From contig NZ_CP077093.1 of NCBI RefSeq assembly GCF_014268755.2, positions 4,080,001 through 4,144,000 on the forward strand: DNA of 64,000 bases. Reading direction: 5' to 3'. Of the stretch, positions 28,501 to 37,414 are shown piece after piece (positions within the stretch are counted from its first letter, which is position 1; each line of letters starts with the position of its first letter). The stretch comes from Pseudomonas vanderleydeniana (GTDB taxonomy: Bacteria > Pseudomonadota > Gammaproteobacteria > Pseudomonadales > Pseudomonadaceae). The notes under the pieces are model-generated. The model had not been told where the DNA came from. It worked only from the letters and a program-made list of their open reading frames with translations, and did no database searches. The translations under genes were made by a program, and so were the position numbers.

Positions 28501-28639
28501 CACCGGGGCCAGCTCGGCGAGCCAGCAGGCGATCGGCACCGGGGTGATCGGCGGGATGATCAGCGCGACACTGGCGGTGGTGTTCGTGCCGGTGTTCTTT
28601 GTGGTGGTGATGAAGCGGGTTCGGCGCAAGGCATCCTGA
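25547..28639 (+). CDS. RND multidrug efflux transporter, HAE-1 family, 1030 aa
   Basis: A full-length pump beginning MPHFFIDRPVFAWV, with twelve expected membrane segments and the proton-relay aspartates (GILVDDAIVVVENVER). Large periplasmic loops and the late segment GLSAKNAILIIEFAK are typical of AcrB/MexB/MexY. AAGGA 8 nt upstream supports the start. No outer-membrane factor gene follows, as in mexXY-type operons that share OprM. Substrates cannot be told from sequence alone. Confidence 0.94.
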   Translation: MPHFFIDRPVFAWVVALFILLAGILAIPQLPVAQYPNVAPPKIEIVATYPGASAQTIDQSVVSLIEQELNGADHLLYFESQSSLGTATISATFQPGTNPEMAQVDVQNRLKAVEPRLPAAVTQQGLQVEKVSAGFLLLATLTSTDGKYDETALSDYLARNVMNEIKRLDGVGKAQLYGAERALRIWIDPQKLVGFNLTAADVNAAVAAQNAQVSAGSIGDLPGPSTQEITAAVLVKGQLSTPQEFADIVLRANPDGSTVRIGDVARVEIGSQDYQFSTRLNGKTTTAFAVQLSPGANALKTATLVRAKMDELARYFPAGVEYKIPYDTSPFVKVSITKVVHTLLEAMALVFAVMFLFLQNIRYTLIPALVVPVALMGTFATMLALGFSINVLTMFGMVLAIGILVDDAIVVVENVERIMAHEGLPPKEATRKAMGQIGGAIIGITLVLVAVFIPMAFMPGSVGVIYQQFSLSMATSILFSAFLALTLTPALCATLLKPIAPGEHHAKGGFFGWFNRRFEQMSDGYQGWVVSALKRSGRYMLLFGLLVALLGLLFSRLPASFLPVEDQGYTITDIQLPAGASKNRTVKVVEQIEANNATEAGVGDTTMILGFSFSGSGQNAALAFTTLKDWSQRSAEDSAAAIAERANYAFTELKDAVAYAILPPPVDGLGTSSGFEFRLQDRGGVGHPVLMQARTELLDAAKKSKVLANVRESALAEAPQVQLEVDRKQANALGVSFADIGGILSTALGSTYVNDFPNQGRMQRVVIQAEGDQRAQVEDLLKIHVRNSSGKMVPLSAFVQARWTQGPAQLTRYNGYPAISISGESAPGYSTGQAMEEMERLVQQLPRGLGMEWTGLSLQERLSGAQAPMLLALSLLVVFLCLAALYESWSIPTSVLLVVPLGVLGAVLAVTLRGMPNDVFFKVGLITIIGLSAKNAILIIEFAKSLYDEGHDLLEATVQAARLRLRPIIMTSLAFILGVVPLAIATGASSASQQAIGTGVIGGMISATLAVVFVPVFFVVVMKRVRRKAS

Positions 28640-28657
28640 TCCTTCGCTGAACTTGAG

Positions 28658-28945
28658 GGCCCTTTCGCGGATGAATCCGGCTCCCACAAGCGCTCGCGCA
28701 GTGCATGGATCCTGCGAACGGCGCTGACACTGTGGGAGCCGGCGCTCCGGTTTATCCGCGCCTCTTCGCGTTCCCGCAGTACCCATGGGAACGATCGGAT
28801 GATCTCTCGCTGAATCCGAGGGCCCCTTCGCGGATAAATCCGGCTCCCACAGTGGATCGAGTCGTACGCCTGTTTTGTGTACTACACGAAACCCGTGGGA
28901 GCCGGCGGTCCGGCGCTCCGGTTTATCCGCGAAGAGGCCCACCCA
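28658..28945. repeat. Two REP doublets filling a convergent intergenic region
   Basis: The 323-bp gap between the pump gene and hxcS holds two inverted REP pairs (about 28658-28770 and 28820-28945) of the GCGGATAAATCCGGCTCCCA type. No gene is seen. The pairs may terminate or insulate the converging transcripts. Confidence 0.75.
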
Positions 28946-28962
28946 GGCACCACCCATCCCGG

Positions 28963-30174
28963 CTATTGCACCAGCTGGTTGATCTCGATGATCGGCAACA
29001 ACACCGCCATCACGATCACCAGCACCACCCCACCCATCACCACGATCATCAACGGTTCGAGCAGCGCGGTCATGCCCATCGCCCGCCGCTCGATATCCAG
29101 CGACAGCGTCTGCGCCGCCCGCTCCAGCATCGGTGGCAAGGCCCCGGTCTTCTCGCCACTGGCGATCAGGTGGATCAGCAACGGTGGAAACACCTTCTCC
29201 ACCTTCAGCGCCGCCGCCAGGTTCACGCCCTCCTTCACCCGTGCCGTGGCCTCGCTCACACTCAGGCTCAAGCGCTCGTTCGAGACCGTCTGCCGCGCCG
29301 CTTCCAACGCCCGCAACAAGGGCACGCCGGCACCACCGAGAATCGCCAGGGTCGAAGCGAACCGTGCGGTATTGAGCCCCAGCACGAAGCGCCCGACCAT
29401 CGGCAGGCGCAGGATCCGGCTGTGCCAGCCCAGCCGCGCTTCGGGTTTGCGCAGATACAGGCGCCAGCCCCAGAACGCCCCCGCCAACCCGCCAAAGCAC
29501 AACACCCCCCACTCGCGGATGAAATCGCTGGCATTGAGCATCGCCAGGGTCAGCCCCGGCAGGTCCTGGCGGGCCTGGGAGAAGGCACTGACCACCTGTG
29601 GCACCACGTAGCTGAGCAGGAAGATCACGATGCCCACCGACACCAGCCCGACCACCGCCGGGTAGATGAACGCCGTGAGCACCTTGCCGCGCAGGTTGTT
29701 GCGTTCCTCGATGTAGTCGGCCAAGCGTTCCATGACCTGGGCCAGGTCGCCGGACTCCTCGCCCGCGGCGATCAGCGCCCGATAGATCTCGGGAAAGTCC
29801 CTGGGCCGCTTGGCCAGTGCCTCGGCCAGGCGCATGCCGCCGCGTACGTCGGCGCGTACCGCGCTCAGGGCCTGGGCGATGTGCTTGCGTTCAGCCTGCT
29901 CGACCGTGGCGCTCAGGGCCGCCTCCAGCGGCAGGCTGGCGCCGAGCAGGCTGGCCAGTTGGCGGGTGGCCCAGGCCAGGTCGTTGTCCGACAGCTTCGC
30001 GCTGAACAGCCCGGCGGCCGTCTCGCCACTGTCGCCACCCTCGGCCTTGAGCGACAGTGCGGTGAGCCCGCGCCCGCGCAAGGTGGCCATGGCCGCGCCC
30101 TGGCTGTCGGCCTCCAGGTGGCCGGACTCGATCCTGCCCTGGGCATCGGCGGCTTCGAAGCGATAGCGATTCAT
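28963..30174 (-). CDS. hxcS: Type II secretion inner-membrane platform protein GspF (HxcS), 403 aa
   Basis: It carries two GspF repeats with three membrane helices (AFIYPAVVGLVSVGIVIFLL; GVLCFGGLAGAFWGW; GGVVLVIVMAVLLPIIEI). It forms the platform around which the ATPase and pseudopilus work. Its start overlaps the hxcR stop (TGATG). In P. aeruginosa the next gene is the phosphatase lapA; here the gene borders REP repeats and an efflux pump instead. Confidence 0.92.
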   Translation of the reverse strand: MNRYRFEAADAQGRIESGHLEADSQGAAMATLRGRGLTALSLKAEGGDSGETAAGLFSAKLSDNDLAWATRQLASLLGASLPLEAALSATVEQAERKHIAQALSAVRADVRGGMRLAEALAKRPRDFPEIYRALIAAGEESGDLAQVMERLADYIEERNNLRGKVLTAFIYPAVVGLVSVGIVIFLLSYVVPQVVSAFSQARQDLPGLTLAMLNASDFIREWGVLCFGGLAGAFWGWRLYLRKPEARLGWHSRILRLPMVGRFVLGLNTARFASTLAILGGAGVPLLRALEAARQTVSNERLSLSVSEATARVKEGVNLAAALKVEKVFPPLLIHLIASGEKTGALPPMLERAAQTLSLDIERRAMGMTALLEPLMIVVMGGVVLVIVMAVLLPIIEINQLVQ

Positions 30175-31580
30175 CAGGCATCCCTCGTCACACGCAGGAT
30201 TTCTTCCGGTGCCGTCGCCCCCGCACGAACCCAGCGCTCACCATCTTCACGCATGCTCAGCATGCCGGCGGCACGTGCCGCCTGGCGCAGCGCCTGCTCG
30301 CCAGCGCCCTGGTGGATCAGGGTGCGCACGTCATCGTCGATGCAGAACAGTTCGTGGATGCCGGTCCGGCCGCTGTAGCCGGTGTGGTTGCAGGCGCTGC
30401 AGCCGACCGGACGCCAGGTGCCGGGCGCGGCCGGGTCGGGTTGACGGCAGTGCTGGCAGAGTCGCCGTACCAGCCGCTGGGCCAGCACGCCGAGCATCGA
30501 CGAAGCCAGCAGGAACGGCTCCACCCCCATGTCGATCAGGCGGTTGACCGCCGACACCGCATCGTTGGTGTGCAGCGTCGCCAGCACCAGGTGACCGGTC
30601 AGCGAGGCCTGCACGGCGATCTGCGCGGTTTCCAGGTCGCGGATCTCGCCGATCATGATGATGTCCGGGTCCTGGCGCAGGATCGCCCGCAGCGCCAGGG
30701 CGAAGGTCATGTCGATCTTGGCGTTGACCTGGATCTGGCTGATGCCCGGCAGGTCGTACTCGACCGGGTCCTCGACGGTGAGGATATTGCTGGTGCTGGC
30801 GTCGAGCCGAGCCAGCGCCGCGTAGAGGCTGGTGGTCTTGCCGCTGCCGGTGGGACCGGTGACCAGCACGATGCCATGGGGCTGGCGGATCAGGTGGTCG
30901 AGCCGGGCCAGGACGTCCGGGTCCATGCCCAGGGTTTCCAGCTGCAAGCGCCCGGCCTGCTTGTCCAGCAGACGCATGACCACCCGCTCGCCGTGGCCGG
31001 TGGGCACGGTGGAAACCCGGATGTCGATCGGCCGGCCGGCGACCCGCAGGGCGATACGCCCATCCTGGGGCAGGCGCTTTTCGGCGATGTCCAGTTGCGC
31101 CATGATCTTGATCCGCGACACCAGCGCGCCGTGCAGTGCCTTGCGCGGCGAAACCACGTCGCGCAGCGTGCCATCGACGCGGTAGCGCACCACCGAATGG
31201 GTCTCGAACGGCTCGATATGGATATCGCTGGCCTCGTCACGCGCCGCCTGGGTGAGCAAGGCGTTGATCATGCGAATCACTGGGGCGCCGTCCTGGGTGT
31301 CGAGCAGGTCGGTGACTTCCGGCATGTCCTGCATCAGCCGGTCGAGGTCCACCTCGTTCTCCGCCGCCCCCACCACCGCCGCGGCGCTGCCGGTGTCGGC
31401 ATACGCGCTGGTCAGCAGGCTGTCGAGTTCCTCGTCACGCACCCGTTCCAGCCGCGCCGGGCCGAACTGCCGCCGCACCTCGCTGATGGCCCAGCCAGGG
31501 GTCGAGGGACAGGCGGTGAGCACACCGTCGGCCAGCACCACCCGCTGCGCCTTGGCCCAGGCGTACGGCAACGCACTCAT
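30174..31580 (-). CDS. hxcR: Type II secretion ATPase GspE (HxcR), 468 aa
   Basis: Walker A (GPTGSGKTTSLYAAL), Asp box, Walker B (IIMIGEIRDLETA) and the tetracysteine zinc module (CQHC...CSAC) are present. It powers pseudopilus assembly from the cytoplasm. The N-terminal domain is shorter than in classical XcpR-type ATPases. A REPIN separates it from hxcQ. Confidence 0.93.
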   Translation of the reverse strand: MSALPYAWAKAQRVVLADGVLTACPSTPGWAISEVRRQFGPARLERVRDEELDSLLTSAYADTGSAAAVVGAAENEVDLDRLMQDMPEVTDLLDTQDGAPVIRMINALLTQAARDEASDIHIEPFETHSVVRYRVDGTLRDVVSPRKALHGALVSRIKIMAQLDIAEKRLPQDGRIALRVAGRPIDIRVSTVPTGHGERVVMRLLDKQAGRLQLETLGMDPDVLARLDHLIRQPHGIVLVTGPTGSGKTTSLYAALARLDASTSNILTVEDPVEYDLPGISQIQVNAKIDMTFALALRAILRQDPDIIMIGEIRDLETAQIAVQASLTGHLVLATLHTNDAVSAVNRLIDMGVEPFLLASSMLGVLAQRLVRRLCQHCRQPDPAAPGTWRPVGCSACNHTGYSGRTGIHELFCIDDDVRTLIHQGAGEQALRQAARAAGMLSMREDGERWVRAGATAPEEILRVTRDA

Positions 31581-31618
31581 TGTGAAGCCTCCCGCTGTTG
31601 AACGACGCTATCACACCC

Positions 31619-31752
31619 TTGTGGCGAGCGGGCTTGCCCGCGCTCGGCTGCAGAGCAGCCGTAAACCCAGCAATCGAGCCCTGTCTGGCACACCGCATTC
31701 GCTGGTTTGAGGGCCGCTGCGCGCCCCAGCGCGGGCAAGCCCGCTCGCCACA
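31619..31752. repeat. REPIN inside the hxc operon
   Basis: Inverted REPs of the GTGGCGAGCGGGCTTGCCCG type face each other in the 205-bp gap between hxcQ and hxcR. This is the only large gap within the minus-strand hxc genes. Confidence 0.75.
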
Positions 31753-31785
31753 CAGTGGGGCTGGCCGTTGCGGTTTGAAGGGGGC

Positions 31786-34182
31786 TCATGGCTGCTGCCG
31801 CTCGTTCAGCGACACCGGCACCGCACGGATCGGCCTGGGGGTCTGCGGCACCGGCACAGGTCGTGAGCCGGGGATCGCTTCGCTGGCGGCCGGCAGCTGC
31901 GGGGCCTGCATGTCCGGCATCATCCAGCTGCGTTCCGGCACCAGGCTGCCCTGGGCACGGCGGATGAAGTCATAGCGGTTGAGGGTGATCGCCCGCCCGG
32001 CCGCACCGTCGCGGATGATGTAGGGCCGCAGGAACACCATCAGGTTGGTCTTGTTGCTGTCGCGCCGCTCATGACGGAACAGTGCGCCGATCCCGGGGAT
32101 GCTCGACAGGAACGGCACGCCGTCATTGCTCTGGGTGTAGCCGTCCTGCAGCAGGCCGCCCATGACCATGATCTGCCCATCGTCGAGCAGGATGCTGGTG
32201 TCGATCGCCCGCTTCTTGGTCACGGTACCAGCCGCCGTCACGGTGGCGCGGTCGTCGACACTGCTGACTTCCTGGTACACGTCGAGCTTGACGGTACCGC
32301 CTTCGGAAATCTGCGGCCGGACGTTGAGCTTGAGCCCGACTTCCTCGCGCTGGATGGTCTGGAACGGGTTGTTGCTCGAATTGCTGCCGTTGGTCACGTA
32401 GCTGCCACTGACGAAGGGAATGGTCTGGCCGACGAAGATGCTCGCCACTTCGTTGTCCAGGGTCAGCAGGTTCGGTGTCGACAGCACGTTGGAGCCGCCC
32501 TTGCTCTTCAGGGCCCGGGCCAGCATCTTGAGGTCCATCACCCGACCGATCCCGGGAATGTCCACGGCGCCGCGTACCACCCCGATGTTCAGGCCCTGGG
32601 GCAAGGCATCGATACTGGTCTTGGCCGTGGTGACGATGCCGGTATTGCCCAGGTTGGCCCCGGCGAACACACCATTGCCCGCGAGGTTGCCGGTCTGCCA
32701 CTGCACACCGAACTCGTTGGCCTCGTCCTCGCTGACCTCGACGATCAGGCTCTCGATCACCACCTGTGCGCGGCGTTGGTCGAGCTGGTCGATGACCTCG
32801 CGCAGGTTGCGGTACAGCGGCTCCGGGGCGGAGATCAGCAGGGTGTTGGTGGTGGCGTCGGCCTGGATGGTCACGCCGCCGGCGGAAAACGCCACGTTCT
32901 GCTCGTTACCCTGCCCCGTGCCGGAAGCCTGGCTGGAACCGTTGCGGGCGGACTGGCCGTAGAGCGAGTTGCTACCGCTGGCGCTGTTACCGGTCTGGCT
33001 GGTGCTGTTGGTCTGGCTGCCACTCTGGCTATTCTGGCTGTTGCTGTTATTGCTACCGCCGCTGAGCATGGCCCGGGTCTGGTCGCCCTCGCCGCTGCTG
33101 TCGCTTTCGCCAGTGAGCAGGCCGCGCAGGGCCTGGGCCAGCTTGCCGGCCTGGGCATTGCGCAGATAGACCACGTGCAGGTTGCTCGGGTTGCTCTGGG
33201 CGTTGTCGAGCTTGTAGATCAGCTCCCGCGCCAATTGCGTGCGCTCCGGGCTGCTGGCGCGGATGATTACCGAGTTGGAGCGGGGATCACCCAGTACGCT
33301 GATCTTCTGCGTCGGGTCATTGCCCTGGTTCTCCAGCAACTCCGAGACCATGCTGGCGATATCGCTGGCAATGCCGTTCTGGATGCTCACCACATCGGTG
33401 TCGATGGCGCTCGGAGTATCGATGCTGGCGATCAGGCTGGCGACCCGTTGCAGGTTCTGCGCGTAGTCGGTGATGACCACGGTGTTGTTGCCCGGGTAGG
33501 CGTTGATCGGGTTGTTCGGCGAGACGATCGGGCGCAGTACCGGGATCAGGTTGACCGCGTTCTCGTATTGCAGGCGGAAGGTTCGCGTCACCATGCCGTT
33601 TTCCGCCGGCTTGTCGGCGCTATAGACCGGACCGCCGAGCAGCTTGGCGTCCGCTTCCGGCACCACCTGGGCGACACCGCCGACGTCGACCACACTGAAA
33701 CCCTGCATGCGCAGGGCCGACAGCAGCATGTCGTAGGCCCGGTGCGCCGGCACTTCACCTTCGGAGACCAGGGTCAGGTTGCCCTTGACCCGCGGGTCGA
33801 CCAGGAACTGGCGCCCCGTGGACCGCGACAGGGCGCGCACCACCGCCTGGATATCGGCGTCGACGAAATTCAGTTGCACCGGCTGGTCGCCCAACGGATT
33901 GCTGGCCGCGATCGTCTTGCTCGTCGTACTGCCGGCACGTGCCGAACTGCCGACCGGATGCAGCACACGCCGATGCTGTTCGACCTGGGCCTGGGCACGC
34001 TGCCGGTCCGCCACGACATCGCCACTGTTGCCGGTCGAGCCCAATGGCCGTCCCAGTTCGCTTTCGGCCAGCAACGGCGCCTGCGGCGTCATGCCGCTAC
34101 TGCAGGCGGTCAATGCCAACAGCAACCACGGCGCCGCCGCCTGCCGGCAGCGCAACCCATACAACGAGCCTGACCACTTCAT
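31786..34182 (-). CDS. hxcQ: Type II secretion secretin GspD (HxcQ-like liposecretin), 798 aa
   Basis: The signal peptide ends in a lipobox (LLLALTAC, Cys27), followed by Ser, which suggests outer-membrane sorting as described for P. aeruginosa HxcQ, a self-piloting liposecretin. N0 (PVQLNFVDADIQAVVRALSRSTG) and N1-N3 domains precede the secretin core (VLSTPNLLTLDN, VGQTIPFVSG, GLKLNVRPQI, MVMGGLLQDG). The N3 domain contains a long Ser/Asn/Gln/Gly-rich insert, about residues 365-425. A proline-rich tail follows the core. The start overlaps the hxcZ stop as ATGA. Confidence 0.94.
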   Translation of the reverse strand: MKWSGSLYGLRCRQAAAPWLLLALTACSSGMTPQAPLLAESELGRPLGSTGNSGDVVADRQRAQAQVEQHRRVLHPVGSSARAGSTTSKTIAASNPLGDQPVQLNFVDADIQAVVRALSRSTGRQFLVDPRVKGNLTLVSEGEVPAHRAYDMLLSALRMQGFSVVDVGGVAQVVPEADAKLLGGPVYSADKPAENGMVTRTFRLQYENAVNLIPVLRPIVSPNNPINAYPGNNTVVITDYAQNLQRVASLIASIDTPSAIDTDVVSIQNGIASDIASMVSELLENQGNDPTQKISVLGDPRSNSVIIRASSPERTQLARELIYKLDNAQSNPSNLHVVYLRNAQAGKLAQALRGLLTGESDSSGEGDQTRAMLSGGSNNSNSQNSQSGSQTNSTSQTGNSASGSNSLYGQSARNGSSQASGTGQGNEQNVAFSAGGVTIQADATTNTLLISAPEPLYRNLREVIDQLDQRRAQVVIESLIVEVSEDEANEFGVQWQTGNLAGNGVFAGANLGNTGIVTTAKTSIDALPQGLNIGVVRGAVDIPGIGRVMDLKMLARALKSKGGSNVLSTPNLLTLDNEVASIFVGQTIPFVSGSYVTNGSNSSNNPFQTIQREEVGLKLNVRPQISEGGTVKLDVYQEVSSVDDRATVTAAGTVTKKRAIDTSILLDDGQIMVMGGLLQDGYTQSNDGVPFLSSIPGIGALFRHERRDSNKTNLMVFLRPYIIRDGAAGRAITLNRYDFIRRAQGSLVPERSWMMPDMQAPQLPAASEAIPGSRPVPVPQTPRPIRAVPVSLNERQQP

Positions 34183-34721
34183 GAAGCTTCCTTAGCGCCA
34201 AGCGCCTGATCCATGCGAACGGTTCCCGACAGTCTGCCCGCCGAGCCTTCGGGTTCGGCCGCGGCCGTCCGTTGCAGGCGGGCCTCGACCACATCCAGGG
34301 TGAATGAACGGGGTTTGCCCAGCAGCCAGTCCAGCAGCGCATCGGCCGGGGCATCCTCGACGGTCAACAACCAGCCTTCCCCACTACCCTGCAACTGGTA
34401 ATGCCCGGACAACCCGCCGGCTTCGAGACTGGCGCGCAGCCCCGCCTCGAGGTCATCGCCGGCCGGCCGGGCAATGCCCTGCAGCAGGCCCTCGAGTGTC
34501 TGGGCCTGGGTCCTGAGCCTGGGCGTCTCGGCCGCCCAGTAATCAAGCTTCTTCAGCGGCGGCTGGATGAGTACGGTCCAGACCAGCAGTGCCGAAACAC
34601 CGATGGCCATGCCGATGACCATGCGTTTTTCCCGGGGCACCAGACCGCGCCAGTACCCCTGCGCCCGGGCTGACAGCGCCTGCCAGCGGGCCCGGTAATG
34701 AACCAACCTGGAGTTACTCAT
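34179..34721 (-). CDS. hxcZ: Type II secretion protein GspM (HxcZ), 180 aa
   Basis: A short cytoplasmic N-terminus, one membrane helix (MVIGMAIGVSALLVWTVL) and a periplasmic domain fit GspM, which pairs with GspL in the platform. The start at 34721 overlaps the end of hxcY by 8 bp. Sequence conservation in this family is low, so assignment rests on size, topology and position between hxcY and hxcQ. Confidence 0.82.
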   Translation of the reverse strand: MSNSRLVHYRARWQALSARAQGYWRGLVPREKRMVIGMAIGVSALLVWTVLIQPPLKKLDYWAAETPRLRTQAQTLEGLLQGIARPAGDDLEAGLRASLEAGGLSGHYQLQGSGEGWLLTVEDAPADALLDWLLGKPRSFTLDVVEARLQRTAAAEPEGSAGRLSGTVRMDQALGAKEAS

Positions 34722-35868
34722 TTTCAGCCTCCGCCGCCGGTTGTCCCTGTTCGGCCTGGGCCTTGAGCGTCCAGCCCTCGGCCGACGCACTCGCCAGCAC
34801 CCCGGCCTGAGCCAGTTCGGCCTGCCAGGTGGCAGCGGCGCCCGGCTTGCGGTTATCCGGCAGCAGTTTGAGGTGCAACTCGCCCTTTTCGAACGCCAGG
34901 CCCTGCACCCCACCGACCACGAACGGCATCAACAGGCCGGCCTGGCGCACCAGCCGGGAGAAATCGCTGTCGCCACCGGCCTGGCTCTGGGCCAGTTGTT
35001 GGCGAGCCTGCTGCAGGGGATTGAGCACCACCGGCAAGGCCGGGAATGCCTGCTTGACCCGCTGGACCATCCACGCCTTGAGTTGTTCGCCCTGCTCGGC
35101 CTGCCGCGCCGCATAGAGGTTCAGGCCCACGCCCCAGACCAGCACGGCCAGCGCGCAGCAAGCGATTGCCCGGCCCCATTTGCCGGAGGCTGCGCCCGGC
35201 TGGCGCAGCGCACGGTGCAGACCCCATGCCGGCACCTTGCCGGTCCAGCGGCGATCGGCCGGCAGGGCCTGCAGCAGCGGATGCGTCGAGGGCGGCTCGC
35301 CGAGCCAATGCAGCACTTCGCCACGCGCCTGTAACTGCGCCAGGGCCTGTTCAACATCCGGGTGCACTTCGGCCAGGTCCGTCCCGAGGCGAATCAGCAG
35401 ATGCTCGTCACGCACCTCCAGTACCGGTTCGGCGCCAATCACCGGTAGGCAATAGGCCGCCGGGTAAAGGCCGCGCAGGGACAAACCGGCCTGGCGCAGC
35501 AAGGCACCCAGTCGCTCCAGAGCCTCGCGCGGCAACCAGGCGACCGGTACGCGACCGTCGGCATCCCTTGGACCATGGGCGATGTGCATCGAGTCGCTGG
35601 TACCAAGGATCAGCGCCTGGGCTGCACAGTCGACCGCCGCACGGATCTTCGCCGGCGGCAATGCCGGCAATTCCAGGCTGGCCAACAGGCTGTCCTGCGG
35701 ATGCAGGTAGCACTCCACAGTGCCACCCTTGTTGGCCTGCCCCAACCGGGCCAGGCTGGCACGGCCGGTTTCGCCAAGCTGGCCCTGACGGTCGAGTCGG
35801 GCGAACGCCAGCGGACTGTCGAGGTCCAGCGCCGCAAGCGGCGCCAAGGCAATACGCAAGAGACTCAT
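34714..35868 (-). CDS. hxcY: Type II secretion protein GspL (HxcY), 384 aa
   Basis: An actin-like cytoplasmic half (residues 1 to about 225) is followed by one membrane helix (AIACCALAVLVWGVGLNLYAA) and a periplasmic ferredoxin-like domain. GspL links the ATPase to GspM. It overlaps hxcX by 4 bp (ATGA). Confidence 0.86.
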   Translation of the reverse strand: MSLLRIALAPLAALDLDSPLAFARLDRQGQLGETGRASLARLGQANKGGTVECYLHPQDSLLASLELPALPPAKIRAAVDCAAQALILGTSDSMHIAHGPRDADGRVPVAWLPREALERLGALLRQAGLSLRGLYPAAYCLPVIGAEPVLEVRDEHLLIRLGTDLAEVHPDVEQALAQLQARGEVLHWLGEPPSTHPLLQALPADRRWTGKVPAWGLHRALRQPGAASGKWGRAIACCALAVLVWGVGLNLYAARQAEQGEQLKAWMVQRVKQAFPALPVVLNPLQQARQQLAQSQAGGDSDFSRLVRQAGLLMPFVVGGVQGLAFEKGELHLKLLPDNRKPGAAATWQAELAQAGVLASASAEGWTLKAQAEQGQPAAEAENE

Positions 35869-36839
35869 ACGCCCACCCGTGACCAGATCACCTGGGGCAT
35901 GTCCAGCTCACTGCGATGCAGCAAGGCGGTCAGGTTGACCCGGCGACGATCGTTGCGCGCCTGGCCGAGCAACAGAAACCACTCGCTGGTGATACCGACC
36001 TTGATGTCGGCGACCACCAGTTGCGGCATGCGCAGGCGGTTGACGAAGTCGCCCCGGTTGATGAACCACTGCCCGGAGTCACGCTCGCTGATCAGGCCCC
36101 GGGCGCGCTGCGGCGACAGCCCGGGAACCTGTGAGGCCAGCACTTCGGCGGTGGCGGTGTTGCCGTTGATCCAGGTATTGGCCGGCAGGATGGTCACATG
36201 CGGGGCCAGGCGGGCCAGGGTTTCGTCGTCCACGCCGTCGACGCTTCTCAAGTCATCCAGGCTGCGCAGCATCGGCCGGGTAGCGGGCAGCGGCTTGTCG
36301 GCAGCCCCCGGCGAGGTCAGGCGACCGCTGTCGAAGGTGCCCTGCAAGGCGCCGCTGGCCTGGCGCTCGGGGTTCTGCAGGCGTGGGTAGGAGCTGATGA
36401 CCCGCTGGGCGATGCGTTGGGCGACCACCGACTTGACACCGATCATCTCGCACAGACGGGCAAAGCCCTCCATCTGCTCGGCATCGATGCGCTCATCACT
36501 CACCAGGTTGCGCAGGTTGAACTTGCCCTGTTCGTCTTCCAGGCGCCCGTCGAACCGGCCGCCGCGCGCGCTCTGGATCGGTTGCGCCCAGGCCTGGGCC
36601 TGATGGGTCAAGGGGTCGCGCTGGCGCGCCTCCCAGAGCACCTGGCGACTGAGCTCAAGACCACCGCGCAACTGCCAGGAACCCTGGACACGCAGTTGCT
36701 CGGCTTCCAGGCTGCGGGTAAACACGGTTTCGCGGCTCAGCATGCCGGCGGCAATCACCGCCACCACCGCGGCAATCAGCAGCGCGCTGATGATCGCCAT
36801 GCCCTCCTGCTTCGCCGCTCTCGGCGAACGCGCCTTCAT
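35865..36839 (-). CDS. hxcX: Type II secretion minor pseudopilin GspK (HxcX), 324 aa
   Basis: A prepilin-like leader (KQEG / MAIISALLIAAVVAVIAAG) lacks the Glu+5 of other pseudopilins, which is the normal sign of GspK, the tip protein. Later motifs (GKFNLRNLV, RLAPHVTILP, NTATAEVLAS) are typical. It is cleaved by the prepilin peptidase encoded elsewhere. It starts 8 bp after hxcT. Confidence 0.92.
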   Translation of the reverse strand: MKARSPRAAKQEGMAIISALLIAAVVAVIAAGMLSRETVFTRSLEAEQLRVQGSWQLRGGLELSRQVLWEARQRDPLTHQAQAWAQPIQSARGGRFDGRLEDEQGKFNLRNLVSDERIDAEQMEGFARLCEMIGVKSVVAQRIAQRVISSYPRLQNPERQASGALQGTFDSGRLTSPGAADKPLPATRPMLRSLDDLRSVDGVDDETLARLAPHVTILPANTWINGNTATAEVLASQVPGLSPQRARGLISERDSGQWFINRGDFVNRLRMPQLVVADIKVGITSEWFLLLGQARNDRRRVNLTALLHRSELDMPQVIWSRVGV

Positions 36840-36847
36840 GGCCGCGA

Positions 36848-37297
36848 CTACAACTGCCAGGAGCCGATATCGGCATTGACCCCGTCGCCTTCCGGCTTGC
36901 CGTCGGCGCCCAGGGAGAACACGTCGACTTCACCGTTGGCGCCCGGGTTCAGGTACTGATAGGGACGCCCCCACGGGTCGTTGGGCAGGCGCTCCAGGTA
37001 GGAGCGCCAGTTGCTGTCCTTGGCGTTGGCCGGACGCTCGGCGAGGATCTTCAGGCCCTGGTTCTGGCTCGGGTAGCTGCCGTGGTCGAGGCGGTAGAGC
37101 TTGAGCGCCTGCATCAACCCGCCAATGTCCTGCCTGGCCGCGGTGACCCGCGCCTGGTCAGGCCGGTCGAGGACCTTGGGCACCACCATGGCGGCGAGAA
37201 TCCCGAGGATGACCACCACCACCATGATCTCGATCAGCGTGAATCCCTGCTGAGCCCGGCGACCTCTGGAACGGGAATTGATGCGCGCGATATCCAT
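36848..37297 (-). CDS. hxcT: Type II secretion major pseudopilin GspG (HxcT), 149 aa
   Basis: The prepilin cleavage site and Glu+5 are clear (QQG / FTLIEIMVVVVILGILAAMVVP). The C-terminal DPWGRPYQYLNPG and calcium-site-like SLGADGKPEGDG are GspG hallmarks. The start at 37297 (MDIARINSRSR) follows AAGGA; a longer frame reaches 37342 but lacks a site. This is the main shaft subunit of the pseudopilus. Confidence 0.94.
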   Translation of the reverse strand: MDIARINSRSRGRRAQQGFTLIEIMVVVVILGILAAMVVPKVLDRPDQARVTAARQDIGGLMQALKLYRLDHGSYPSQNQGLKILAERPANAKDSNWRSYLERLPNDPWGRPYQYLNPGANGEVDVFSLGADGKPEGDGVNADIGSWQL

Positions 37298-37414
37298 CTC
37301 GACAGTCCTTGGCTTGATTCGATTCGCGGCGGATTGTTGCAAGAAGATATGTCACCGATATTGAAAATCCTCGGGTGAATCCGATGGCGGTCACGCTGAT
37401 GAATGTGCAGGCGT

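Noticed and set aside
25136..29512. A 1458-codon open frame on the minus strand
   Set aside because: It is the antisense of the RND adaptor and pump genes; its low-complexity His/Gln/Arg-rich product is typical of a high-GC shadow frame.
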